From positions 1-25,777 of the forward strand of contig JAVBSS010000001.1 of the NCBI GenBank assembly GCA_031556525.1: a stretch of DNA of 25,777 nucleotides, given 5' to 3'. Shown here piece by piece: positions 6,872 to 14,987 of this stretch. The notes under the pieces were generated by a model, which did not search any database, was not told the origin of the DNA, and saw nothing but the letters and a program-made list of their open reading frames with translations. Origin of the DNA: JAVBSN01 sp031556525. Lineage in GTDB: Bacteria > Bacillota > Clostridia > Lachnospirales > Lachnospiraceae. A program made the position numbers and the translations under genes. The first letter of the stretch is position 1. Each line of letters opens with the position of its first letter.

Positions 6872-9283
6872 ATGAAGTTAAGAAAATTAACATCTATATG
6901 TTTGGTAATTGCATTATTGCTTTCAAGTATTACTACTGGATGTAGTAAGATTGAAGATAGCGCTAAATTGTCACAAGACGAATTAGTTAATTTATCAAAA
7001 GGCGGTGATTTTGAGGGTGGTGGATATGTCATCACAGAGGCGCTAAATGATTTACCCCAAGATTATGTTTTTGAAATAGAATTAGGATTTGATATAGATA
7101 AAGTGGGAATTAATACCTTTGAAGAAATATTTGGTATATATGAAGATTCTGAATTAACATGTATGGCAGGTGCTAATTGCACATATGATATCGATACAAA
7201 TATTATTACTATTGAGCCACCTATAAATGATAATATGGCTATATCTAAACATTTTTATTCACAAAAAGATGAAGTTTTAGATAGATATGTGAATGATGAA
7301 AATGATTTTTATTTATTCCAGACAGACGAGAGAGACCGCTGGGGAAATTGCAGTAAATATTATTTTGTACTATATAGGGATTTGGATACTGGGGAGGAGT
7401 TAGATAAACCGGAAGTAACAGTATGCAATATGCGTGGAGAATTGGATACGCCTACTAATTTTAGATATTCTCAGACTGATATGGGTGAGGCAAGGTTTAC
7501 TTGGGATGCTGTTGAAGGTGCAGAAAAATATCTAATAGTATCATATAGACTATATACTGAATCTATCAAGTATGGGGATATGGAAAATACTATAGTATAC
7601 GATTCGTTAAGTATAGAGGGAATATCTGATAAAAATGAATGGGTATATGAAGAAACTGGCTCTGGTTATTGCCAGAATTCTATATTTACTTCTTATGATA
7701 GTGATCAAACTTACGAAGAATTAATTGAGAAACGTGGTAAAGAGGTAAAGAGAGATTTCTTGACTGAGGAATTAGAGACATCAGAATATTATGGAGTAAT
7801 AGCTATTTCTGAAAAGGGAAGTTCGGTAATTAGTAATACATATAAGAAAGAGTTACTTGCAAAGACATTACCTAATGTACAAACACTGATTGTAACTGAA
7901 GCTGCAGATGGAGAAGATAAGGATAAAGGTTATTACTATGATACATTTGAAGATCTTCCGAGTTATATGTGGATTATATTATGTGATGGAACGGCAGTAC
8001 AAAGAATAATAAATTATGATATTGTTGAATACAAATCAGGTGAGCGTGAGTTTATCGATTTTGATGAAGATGGAGAATGTGTAATAAATGTAAGGGATGC
8101 GGTTATTCTTAATTATACTATAGAAGGGACTGCGCTATATAGAACTTTAGGAATGTGCGTATTGAATTATAATGAAACTACGCTAGAGGAAGAATTACAA
8201 GCATTAAAAGATAGACAAGATTCTCTGAAAACAGTTGGTGGTAATAAAGATGTAAGAATTACGATTGTTGATGATGAAGATGATAGTGCAAGTAATGAAG
8301 AGGTAAAGGACTATAACGTTACAGCTAATTCAGCATTGACTAAATATTTATCGGTTAATATGGTTAATAGTGTTGAGAGTATAGATGTAAGTGAGTTTAG
8401 TGAAGCAAAGGATGAAAATTATTTGCTAGATGCATTGTATGAAGGAATGTATCAGAATCCATTAGTATTGGGAATAGCTAATATAGGGTTGTCTAGAAAT
8501 GGTAAGATTTTACACTTGGAATATGAAGAGAATAAGCAAGATAGACAAGCAAAACAAATAGAGATTCAAAAAGAAGTGACAAGAGTAGTCAAGAATATAA
8601 TTACAGATGACATGAGCGATTTAGAAAAAGAGAATGTTATAAATGAATATTTATGTGAAATAGGGGAGTATGATTATGATGCACTAGAAAATGCAGAAAA
8701 ATATGACTTTGTGGAAGTAGATGAAGAATTCTACGATTCATTTACTGCATATGGAATATTGATAAATGGGATTGGAGTATGCGCAAGTTATTCATCAGCA
8801 TTCAAATTGCTTTGTGATGAAGCTGGATTAGAATGCATAGTAGTAACAGGATATTTAGAAGGTAGTTATTCTCATGCTTGGAATAAGGTTAAAATTGATG
8901 GAGAATGGCAGATAATAGATGTAACAAATAATGACAATGAAGATCTATATAATGCATTAATGAATATTCCAGATTATGCAAGTGATGGTGTATTAGTTGA
9001 AGATGATCGTTTTGTAATGGATAGTTGTGTTAATAAATATTATTCTACAACAACAGATAATGAATATTACAGGGTTAATGATAAGTATTTTGATATAGAA
9101 GAAATTGCAAAATCATTGGCATCAGAGTTAGGAACTAAAAATGATGTAGCTTTAAGGACGGAATATTCCTTGAATGATAAAGAGTTTAGTCAGATACTAA
9201 AGGAAGTAAGGCAAATTACAGGCGAAAAAGTATATGGTTACTATTGGATGGGAGTAATCTATATGACTAAGAATATAAGATAA
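6872..9283 (+). CDS. Transglutaminase-like lipoprotein (second of a tandem pair)
   Basis: This 803-aa paralogue of the preceding gene is colinear along its whole length. It has a lipoprotein signal ending TTGC (C24), the same acidic N-terminal region (LPQDYVFEIELG), the fibronectin III-like stretch (TPTNFRYSQ, ARFTWDAVEG) and an intact C637-H668-D683 triad in GVCASYS, SHAWNKV and IDVTNND. The start is ATG 6872 with AAAGGGG upstream. The central segment (about residues 205-340) and the linker before the catalytic part differ most between the copies. The N-terminal and catalytic parts are nearly the same. This points to an old duplication with divergence in the presumed recognition part. It has its own ECF-type promoter and ends in a strong terminator. 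Function as for its neighbour: surface peptide or cell-wall processing, inferred. Confidence 0.82.
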   Translation: MKLRKLTSICLVIALLLSSITTGCSKIEDSAKLSQDELVNLSKGGDFEGGGYVITEALNDLPQDYVFEIELGFDIDKVGINTFEEIFGIYEDSELTCMAGANCTYDIDTNIITIEPPINDNMAISKHFYSQKDEVLDRYVNDENDFYLFQTDERDRWGNCSKYYFVLYRDLDTGEELDKPEVTVCNMRGELDTPTNFRYSQTDMGEARFTWDAVEGAEKYLIVSYRLYTESIKYGDMENTIVYDSLSIEGISDKNEWVYEETGSGYCQNSIFTSYDSDQTYEELIEKRGKEVKRDFLTEELETSEYYGVIAISEKGSSVISNTYKKELLAKTLPNVQTLIVTEAADGEDKDKGYYYDTFEDLPSYMWIILCDGTAVQRIINYDIVEYKSGEREFIDFDEDGECVINVRDAVILNYTIEGTALYRTLGMCVLNYNETTLEEELQALKDRQDSLKTVGGNKDVRITIVDDEDDSASNEEVKDYNVTANSALTKYLSVNMVNSVESIDVSEFSEAKDENYLLDALYEGMYQNPLVLGIANIGLSRNGKILHLEYEENKQDRQAKQIEIQKEVTRVVKNIITDDMSDLEKENVINEYLCEIGEYDYDALENAEKYDFVEVDEEFYDSFTAYGILINGIGVCASYSSAFKLLCDEAGLECIVVTGYLEGSYSHAWNKVKIDGEWQIIDVTNNDNEDLYNALMNIPDYASDGVLVEDDRFVMDSCVNKYYSTTTDNEYYRVNDKYFDIEEIAKSLASELGTKNDVALRTEYSLNDKEFSQILKEVRQITGEKVYGYYWMGVIYMTKNIR

Positions 9284-9286
9284 TAG

Positions 9287-9320
9287 AAAGGGACAGAGTC
9301 TAAGAGATTCTGTCCCTTTT
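9287..9320. terminator. Bidirectional intrinsic terminator
   Basis: A 14-bp stem (AAAGGGACAGAGTC with GATTCTGTCCCTTT, one wobble pair) with a 5-nt loop is flanked by A and T runs. It serves the lipoprotein gene on the plus strand and the PilZ gene on the minus strand. Confidence 0.88.
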
Positions 9321-9327
9321 CCATATA

Positions 9328-9690
9328 TTATGAAAGTTCTTCTTCTAAGCTCTCTTCATATTCATCAAATAGATAGTCGAAAATACCAGCTAGCCCGACA
9401 AATTGGCATCCGTATCTAAAACCAGAATCACCTATTGCTTCTCTATGAATTATTTTAACAACTGTGGTAATTCTTCCTTCTGAACTCTCAAATTCGATAG
9501 TAGCATTGAAATAATAATCAAGTGGGAATTCAGCAACACTCATAAAGCCTATTCCGTTTTTTGAAATATCGAAAACTTCTATTTCAGTGTCTACATTTTT
9601 GATAACTTTATTATCTTGCTTAAATAAATTTGATACTTCAAGGGCCAATTTTACAGGTAATCGCTTGAAACGTCTTTGGTCTGTGCTCAT
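9328..9690 (-). CDS. PilZ-domain c-di-GMP receptor protein
   Basis: The 120-aa protein is a stand-alone PilZ domain. The N-terminal RxxxR (R6 to R10 in RRFKR) and D41-x-S43-xx-G46 (DISKNGIGF) are the two c-di-GMP-binding motifs of the family and both are intact. The start is ATG at 9690, with AGGAGG about 7 bp upstream. The C-terminus is acidic (EESLEEELS). Such proteins sense c-di-GMP and act on motility, polysaccharide or other surface functions by binding partners. No partner gene is adjacent: it is convergent to the lipoprotein pair and divergent from purC. It is probably a monocistronic gene. Confidence 0.85.
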   Translation of the reverse strand: MSTDQRRFKRLPVKLALEVSNLFKQDNKVIKNVDTEIEVFDISKNGIGFMSVAEFPLDYYFNATIEFESSEGRITTVVKIIHREAIGDSGFRYGCQFVGLAGIFDYLFDEYEESLEEELS

Positions 9691-9732
9691 AAGTAGTCCT
9701 CCTAGAATTAAAAGAAATTGTATTGAGTATAT

Positions 9733-9786
9733 AACTAATGTATTTAGTTAGTAAAATTTTATATAAGTATACCAAATTTTTTGGTA
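9733..9786. promoter_or_regulatory. Two inverted repeats in the PilZ-purC divergent region
   Basis: AACTAA/TTAGTT (9733-9749) and TACCAAA/TTTGGTA (9770-9786, 3-bp loop) lie between the two divergent starts. They could be operators for either gene, or the second could be chance in AT-rich DNA. No Bacillus PurR box was recognised. Confidence 0.3.
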
Positions 9787-9816
9787 ATATGCTAGGTAAT
9801 TTTATCGGTTATAACA

Positions 9817-9845
9817 TTGACAGTTGAGAAAAATTAGAAGATAAT
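9817..9845 (+). promoter_or_regulatory. Housekeeping (sigma-A-type) promoter of purC-purF-purB
   Basis: A perfect TTGACA (9817-9822) is followed after 17 bp by GATAAT (9840-9845). Transcription would start near 9852, leaving a leader of about 47 nt. No guanine/adenine riboswitch fold was recognised in this leader. Confidence 0.75.
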
Positions 9846-9898
9846 ATAAAAGGTTTAGATAACAGTAAACGTTAATGATGTAAAGGATAGGTAAAATC

Positions 9899-10606
9899 AT
9901 GGAGAAAAAAGATTTATTATACGAAGGTAAAGCTAAAAAAGTATTTACTACTGATAATGAAGATGTATTAATGGTATCTTACAAAGATGATGCAACAGCT
10001 TTTAATGGTGAGAAAAAAGGAACTATAGTTGGTAAGGGTATTGTTAATAATAGAATGGCTAATTACATATTCAAGAAGTTAGAAGAAAATGGTATACCAA
10101 CTCATTTAGTAGAAGAGATTAATGATAGAGAAACATTTGTAAAAAAAGTTGATATAGTACCTCTTGAAGTTATTGTACGTAATGTTGCGGCAGGAAGTTT
10201 TGCTAAGAAACTTGGTATAGAAGAAGGGAAAAAACTAATTGAACCAACATTAGAGTTCAGTTATAAAGATGACGCTCTTGGTGATCCAATGATTAATGAT
10301 TACTATGCAATCGCAATAGGAGCAGCAACTAGAGAAGAGATAGATAGAATAACAGAGTTAGTATTTAAGATAAATGAATTTTTAGTTGGATATTTTAAAT
10401 CAGTTAATATTGACCTTATTGACTTTAAAGTTGAATTTGGTAGATATCATGGAGAAATTATATTAGCAGATGAGATTTCACCAGATACTTGTAGATTCTG
10501 GGATAGCGCTACTGGAGATAAACTAGATAAAGATAGATTCAGAAGAGATTTAGGTGGAGTAGAAGATGCTTATGCAGAAGTATTCAAGAGAATAGGACTA
10601 GCATAG
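9899..10606 (+). CDS. purC: Phosphoribosylaminoimidazole-succinocarboxamide synthase
   Basis: The 235-aa enzyme makes SAICAR from CAIR, aspartate and ATP, the seventh committed step of IMP synthesis, in the cytoplasm. The start LLYEGKAKKVF, the PLEVIVRN segment, and the signatures LIDFKVEFGR and DEISPDTCRFWD are all typical of PurC. Length equals that of the family. The ribosome site is poor (AAGGATAGG placed a little far from ATG 9899), but the N-terminus aligns with known PurC starts. It is the first gene of a purC-purF-purB group. Confidence 0.97.
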   Translation: MEKKDLLYEGKAKKVFTTDNEDVLMVSYKDDATAFNGEKKGTIVGKGIVNNRMANYIFKKLEENGIPTHLVEEINDRETFVKKVDIVPLEVIVRNVAAGSFAKKLGIEEGKKLIEPTLEFSYKDDALGDPMINDYYAIAIGAATREEIDRITELVFKINEFLVGYFKSVNIDLIDFKVEFGRYHGEIILADEISPDTCRFWDSATGDKLDKDRFRRDLGGVEDAYAEVFKRIGLA

Positions 10607-10683
10607 ATTTAACAATAGAATAACAATCTTGTTGTACAAGTAATATCAGTTGCAACTAATTCTAGAAAGAACGGAGATTATTT

Positions 10684-12141
10684 ATGAACGAGATTTTTGA
10701 CAGCTATTATGATGAAGATGTAATACATGAGGAATGTGGAGTATTTGGTATCTATGATTTTGATAATCATGACATAGCAACATCAGTATATTATGGATTG
10801 TTTGCACTTCAGCATAGAGGACAAGAGAGCTGCGGTATAGCAGTTTCGGACACTAAAGGCCCTAAAGGTCATGTTGTTTCTTCAAAGGGTATGGGACTTG
10901 TAAATGAAGTGTTTACAGCCGATGATTTGGAGAAAATGCAAGGAAACATTGGTGTAGGTCATGTTAGATATTCAACAGCAGGAGCTAGCACTAGAGAAAA
11001 TGCACAACCACTTGTACTTAATTATGTAAAGGGTACATTAGGTTTGGCACACAATGGTAATATAGTTAATACACCAGAACTTAGAAATGAGCTTGCTTAC
11101 TCAGGAGCAATATTTCAGACTACAATAGATTCAGAAGTTATAGCTTATCTTATAGCAAGGGAAAGACTAAAAAACCCTACTGTTGAAAAGGCAGTGGCAG
11201 CAGCTATGAAGAAGATAAAGGGTGCATATTCACTTGTAATAATGAGTCCAAGAAAATTAATTGGAGCAAGGGATCCGTTTGGATTTAGACCATTATGTAT
11301 AGGCAAGAGAGATAATGCATATGTACTAACATCGGAGACTTGTGCATTAGATACAATTGGTGCAACATTTATAAGAGATGTATTGCCTGGAGAAGTAGTT
11401 ACAATATCACCTGAAAAAGGAATTGAATCTGATACATCAATGTGTCAGGAGAAAAAAGCTGGTTGTATATTTGAATATATATATTTTTCAAGACCAGACA
11501 GTGTAATTGATGAGATGAGTGTATATCATTCAAGAATAATTGCAGGAAGAAGTTTGGCAATGGATTCACCAGTTGAAGCAGATTTAGTTACGGGTGTTCC
11601 AGAATCAGGAAATGTTGCAGCAATGGGATATGCCCTAGAATCAGGTATACCATATGGAACAGCATTTATAAAAAATGGTTATGTTGGACGTACATTTATT
11701 AAACCAAAGCAAAGTCAAAGGGAATCAAGTGTTAGAGTTAAACTTAATGTTCTTAGAGAAGCTGTTAATGGGAAGCGAGTTATTATGATAGATGACTCAA
11801 TTGTACGTGGAACAACTAGTGATAGAATAGTTAATATGCTTAGAGAGGCTGGAGCAACAGAGGTACATGTAAGAATATCTTCACCACCATTTTTACATCC
11901 ATGTTACTTTGGAACTGATATTCCAAGTGAAGATCAGTTAATTGCGCATAATAGAAGTATAGAGGAAATATGCAAAATAATAGGAGCAGACTCTTTGGGA
12001 TATTTGAATATTGACAGATTGTCAGAACTTTCTGGGGGCAAAGGATATTGTGATGCTTGCTTTAGTGGCAAATATCCAATAGAACCACCAGTTGAAGATA
12101 TTCGTGGAGAACACGATGAAACACTTAGAACAGATAAATAA
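10684..12141 (+). CDS. purF: Amidophosphoribosyltransferase
   Basis: This 485-aa enzyme transfers the glutamine amide to PRPP, the first committed and normally feedback-controlled step of purine synthesis. A short propeptide of 17 residues precedes C18 in EECGVFGIY, the N-terminal nucleophile exposed by self-cleavage in Bacillus-type PurF. The PRPP loop IMIDDSIVRGTTS lies near residues 367-379. Cysteines in AGCIFEY, HPCYFG and YCDACFSG are the expected [4Fe-4S] ligands, placing it in the iron-sulfur, oxygen-sensitive class. GGAG lies 7 bp before ATG 10684. The 77-bp gap from purC holds only a small palindrome (CTTGT-TGT-ACAAG, 10628-10640) and no clear terminator. Confidence 0.97.
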   Translation: MNEIFDSYYDEDVIHEECGVFGIYDFDNHDIATSVYYGLFALQHRGQESCGIAVSDTKGPKGHVVSSKGMGLVNEVFTADDLEKMQGNIGVGHVRYSTAGASTRENAQPLVLNYVKGTLGLAHNGNIVNTPELRNELAYSGAIFQTTIDSEVIAYLIARERLKNPTVEKAVAAAMKKIKGAYSLVIMSPRKLIGARDPFGFRPLCIGKRDNAYVLTSETCALDTIGATFIRDVLPGEVVTISPEKGIESDTSMCQEKKAGCIFEYIYFSRPDSVIDEMSVYHSRIIAGRSLAMDSPVEADLVTGVPESGNVAAMGYALESGIPYGTAFIKNGYVGRTFIKPKQSQRESSVRVKLNVLREAVNGKRVIMIDDSIVRGTTSDRIVNMLREAGATEVHVRISSPPFLHPCYFGTDIPSEDQLIAHNRSIEEICKIIGADSLGYLNIDRLSELSGGKGYCDACFSGKYPIEPPVEDIRGEHDETLRTDK

Positions 12142-12165
12142 GAAGTAATTTTAGGAGGATTAGTT

Positions 12166-13614
12166 ATGTACGATAAGTATCAAAGCCCGTTATCGGAGAG
12201 GTATGCAAGTAAGGAAATGCAATATATATTTTCGCCAGATATGAAGTTCAAGACATGGAGAAAATTATGGATTGCCCTAGCAGAGGTTGAATATGAATTA
12301 GGTCTTAGTGAGAATGGTAAACCAGTAATTACTAAAGAGCAAATTGATGAATTAAAAGCACATGCAGAAGATATTAATTATGATGTTGCAAGAGAAAGAG
12401 AGAAATTAGTTAGACATGATGTTATGAGTCATGTATATGCATATGGTCAGCAATGTCCTAGTGCAGCAGGTATTATTCACCTTGGTGCAACTTCATGTTA
12501 TGTAGGAGATAATACAGATGTTATTGTAATGACAGAAGCTCTTAAATTAGTTCGTAATAAATTAATAAATGTAATTGATGAGTTAGCAAAGTTTGCTATG
12601 GAATATAAAGATCTACCTTGCCTAGCATTTACACATTTTCAACCTGCACAACCAACAACAGTAGGTAAGAGAGCAACTCTATGGTTACAAGAGTTATTAT
12701 TAGATTTAGATGATATTGATTATATTATAAGTCAACAAAAACTACTTGGTTCAAAGGGAACTACAGGAACTCAAGCAAGTTTCTTAGAGTTATTTAATGG
12801 TGACCATGAGACTATTCGTAAGATTGATGGAATGATTGCTAAGAAGATGGGTTATGAAGATTGTTATCCTGTATCAGGACAAACATATTCTCGTAAGATT
12901 GATGCAAGAGTATTAAATGTACTTAGTGGAATAGCTCAGAGTGCTCATAAGTTCTCAAATGATATAAGATTATTACAACATTTAAAAGAAATAGAAGAGC
13001 CATTTGAGAAGAATCAGATAGGTTCATCAGCAATGGCATATAAGAGAAATCCAATGAGAAGTGAGAGAATAGCTTCACTTGCAAATTATGTTATGGTAGA
13101 TGCACTTAATCCAGCAATAACAACAGCAACTCAATGGTTTGAGAGAACATTAGATGATTCAGCAAATAAGAGAATATCTGTGCCAGAAGCATTTTTAGCT
13201 ATTGATGGTATATTAGACCTATATTTAAATGTAGTTGATGGATTAGTAGTATATGATAAGGTTATTTATCAAAGATTTATGAAAGAGATACCATTTATGG
13301 CTACAGAGAACATTATGATGGATGCTGTTAAACAAGGTGGTAACCGTCAAGAATTACATGAGCTTATAAGAGAGTATTCTATGGAAGCTGGTAAGATGGT
13401 AAAACAAGAAGGTAAAGAAAATAACCTTGTAGAGTTAATAGCAAATGATCCTGCATTTAATATGACTGTAGAGCAGATAGAAGCAATTCTTGAGCCTAAG
13501 AACTTTGTAGGACGTGCGCCGCAGCAGACAGAAGAATTTATAACAGAAATAGTTAATCCAATATTAGAGGCTAATAAAGATATATTAGGTCTTACAGCAG
13601 AGATTAACGTATAA
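12166..13614 (+). CDS. purB: Adenylosuccinate lyase
   Basis: The 482-aa lyase releases fumarate from SAICAR (to AICAR) and from adenylosuccinate (to AMP), so it works after both PurC and PurA. The superfamily signature GSSAMAYKRNPMRSER is at about residues 286-301; the catalytic serine is within SSAM. Earlier conserved blocks are RHDVMSHV, HLGATSCYVGDN and THFQPAQPTTVGKR. It begins 24 bp after purF with AGGAGG before ATG 12166 and shares its transcript. A hairpin terminator follows. Length suits the long form of PurB. Confidence 0.97.
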   Translation: MYDKYQSPLSERYASKEMQYIFSPDMKFKTWRKLWIALAEVEYELGLSENGKPVITKEQIDELKAHAEDINYDVAREREKLVRHDVMSHVYAYGQQCPSAAGIIHLGATSCYVGDNTDVIVMTEALKLVRNKLINVIDELAKFAMEYKDLPCLAFTHFQPAQPTTVGKRATLWLQELLLDLDDIDYIISQQKLLGSKGTTGTQASFLELFNGDHETIRKIDGMIAKKMGYEDCYPVSGQTYSRKIDARVLNVLSGIAQSAHKFSNDIRLLQHLKEIEEPFEKNQIGSSAMAYKRNPMRSERIASLANYVMVDALNPAITTATQWFERTLDDSANKRISVPEAFLAIDGILDLYLNVVDGLVVYDKVIYQRFMKEIPFMATENIMMDAVKQGGNRQELHELIREYSMEAGKMVKQEGKENNLVELIANDPAFNMTVEQIEAILEPKNFVGRAPQQTEEFITEIVNPILEANKDILGLTAEINV

Positions 13615-13620
13615 GAATAA

Positions 13621-13666
13621 AAATATAGGAGCATATCAATTTGGTTGATATACTCCTATATTTTTG
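13621..13666. terminator. Bidirectional terminator between purB and the LiaF-like gene
   Basis: A long stem pairs AAATATAGGAGCATATCAA with TTGATATACTCCTATATTT (one mismatch) around a 5-nt loop. T runs on both strands suit the two convergent genes. Confidence 0.85.
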
Positions 13667-14383
13667 TTAGATATAGATAATTGTAACTCCTGCAAAACTT
13701 ACTTCACCGGTTAATGTTACAGTAGGTGATCCTGTTGAAGCACTCTTATTTTTTTCTTCTATTGCACCAAATGAAACATCAGATTGGCATATAACATTCC
13801 ATTCTTTAGGTATAAATAATTCTACACCTCCAAAAGAAACTTCAAGTTCTATAGTAGCATTTCCATTTTGGATAATAGCATTATCAAAGTATACTTTCAT
13901 AGCACCAAAGCTACTTTCCAAATGTGCATATTGAAAATCATCTGAGTTTACATATTTGATGGTAGAACCAAAATTACTTTTGCAATATATGTTATTTCCA
14001 TCTTCACCATTCTCTACTCTTTCAAAACCTTCTTCAAAACCTGTTTTTCTGTGGGTCATTCTATCATGCCACATTTTGTGATAGTGCTTGTGAAATAATA
14101 TTGAAAATCCAACAGAACCTAAAAGTGCAGCACCTAGTACAGTCCAAGGAGTAATAGCAGTAATTCCTAATTGTTTATCAAATAAGATACATATAAAAGC
14201 TAGTGGAAATAAAATACCTGTAAAATTCAACTTAGGAATACTTTTAATAATTATAGCTACAAGGAAGATAGTACATAAAATTTTTAAAGTACCTACAGAT
14301 GCTAACATTCCCAACTGACCTATAACTAAGAAAACACCAGCTAGTATAAAGAATATACCCCAAAAAATCTTTTCACCTTTCAT
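13667..14383 (-). CDS. LiaF-like membrane protein, partner of the LytTR regulator
   Basis: The 238-aa protein has four hydrophobic segments in its first 105 residues, like the LiaF/YvqF N-terminal region. A His-rich basic link (HKHYHKMWHDRMTHRK) follows, then a C-terminal beta-rich domain built from a repeated motif: NFGSTIKY, SFGAMKVYF, SFGGVELFI, SFGAIEE and SFAGVTIIY. Those repeats are typical of the cell-wall-active antibiotic response domain. Its ATG shares one base with the lytTR stop (TAATG on the minus strand), so translation is coupled. LiaF proteins are negative regulators of envelope-stress signalling. In LytTR regulatory systems the membrane partner usually inhibits the regulator. 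That this one restrains its LytTR partner is inference from the overlap. Confidence 0.8.
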   Translation of the reverse strand: MKGEKIFWGIFFILAGVFLVIGQLGMLASVGTLKILCTIFLVAIIIKSIPKLNFTGILFPLAFICILFDKQLGITAITPWTVLGAALLGSVGFSILFHKHYHKMWHDRMTHRKTGFEEGFERVENGEDGNNIYCKSNFGSTIKYVNSDDFQYAHLESSFGAMKVYFDNAIIQNGNATIELEVSFGGVELFIPKEWNVICQSDVSFGAIEEKNKSASTGSPTVTLTGEVSFAGVTIIYI

Positions 14384-14850
14384 TAATAAAACCTCTTTTC
14401 TTCTAATTTATTTTTTAATGGTTTATAGTAGTGTCTAGAAACAAAAACTTGTTTATGAGTATGTTGAAACTCAACTACACTTGAAGCAGTTATATTCTTA
14501 CTTATTGAATACACTTTATTTGTGTTTAATATAGTAGATTTTGATATTCTCATAAAATGTCCTGGTAGATATTCTTCTAATTCATACAACTTATGTTTTA
14601 CTTGATATACATCATCAACAGTATGTGCACATATACTGTTACCAGATGTTTCAAAAAACAAAACATCCTCTAGCTGAAGATAATACTCAGTATCACCCTT
14701 GAAAAATACAAAACTTTGATTTTTAAAAATGTGTTCTGATATTATTTGTTGCAACCTTTGAATTTCAGGAGTTAAATTACTGCAACTAATAATTATTTCA
14801 TCTTCAGTTGTATGATTGTTTAGTTCAATTCTTATTTTCATATCTGTCAT
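14383..14850 (-). CDS. LytTR-family DNA-binding regulator
   Basis: The 155-aa protein has no receiver domain. The first 45 residues are a small cap, and the rest is a LytTR DNA-binding domain (VLFFETSGNSICAHT, LPGHFMRISKSTILNTNKV, VFVSRHYYKPLKNKL). It is therefore a stand-alone LytTR regulator, not a response regulator. Two starts are possible: ATG 14850 and ATG 14841, both near GGAG; the longer is given. It overlaps the LiaF-like gene downstream and is divergent from the NfeD-flotillin operon. Two exact direct repeats upstream of its promoter are probable binding sites, so autoregulation is likely. Confidence 0.88.
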   Translation of the reverse strand: MTDMKIRIELNNHTTEDEIIISCSNLTPEIQRLQQIISEHIFKNQSFVFFKGDTEYYLQLEDVLFFETSGNSICAHTVDDVYQVKHKLYELEEYLPGHFMRISKSTILNTNKVYSISKNITASSVVEFQHTHKQVFVSRHYYKPLKNKLEEKRFY

Positions 14851-14867
14851 CTCCGCTCCATAAACAC

Positions 14868-14896
14868 AGTATGGGGTATTTTATTTTGAAAGTAAA
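14868..14896 (-). promoter_or_regulatory. Predicted promoter of the lytTR-liaF-like operon
   Basis: On the minus strand TTTACT (14896-14891) and CATACT (14873-14868) are 17 bp apart, a weak sigma-A-like match. Weak elements with direct repeats just upstream suit an activator-dependent promoter. Confidence 0.45.
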
Positions 14897-14906
14897 GAGG
14901 TTTTAA

Positions 14907-14939
14907 GTAAGAGGTAAAAATGATGTTGTAAGAGGTAAA
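14907..14939. promoter_or_regulatory. Two exact 12-bp direct repeats, probable LytTR binding site
   Basis: GTAAGAGGTAAA occurs at 14907-14918 and 14928-14939, start to start 21 bp, that is two helical turns. A degenerate third copy (GTAAAGAGGTTTT, from 14892) overlaps the predicted -35 of lytTR. LytTR domains bind imperfect direct repeats with about this spacing. The site also ends 19 bp before the ECF-type -35 of the divergent flotillin operon. Confidence 0.6.
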
Positions 14940-14958
14940 TATAGTCGCTATAAATAAA

Positions 14959-14987
14959 TGAAACCTTTTTGCAAAATTATAGTATTA
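14959..14987 (+). promoter_or_regulatory. Predicted ECF-sigma promoter of the NfeD-flotillin operon
   Basis: TGAAACCTTTTT starts at 14959 and, 16 bp after TGAAAC, AGTATTA follows (14981-14987). This is close to the SigW consensus, and the homologous yuaF-floT operon of Bacillus subtilis is SigW-controlled. The leader to the TTG start would be about 110 nt. Confidence 0.65.

Noticed and set aside
9846..9898. Purine riboswitch in the purC leader
   Set aside because: The leader is only about 47 nt and lacks the conserved three-way junction elements of the family.
10651..10678. TGCAAC in the purC-purF gap as another ECF-type -35
   Set aside because: It lacks the T-tract and has no GT-containing -10 at the shared distance.
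14750..14778. TGCAACCTTTG as another ECF-type -35
   Set aside because: It is inside the lytTR coding region, the T-tract is broken, and no matching -10 follows.
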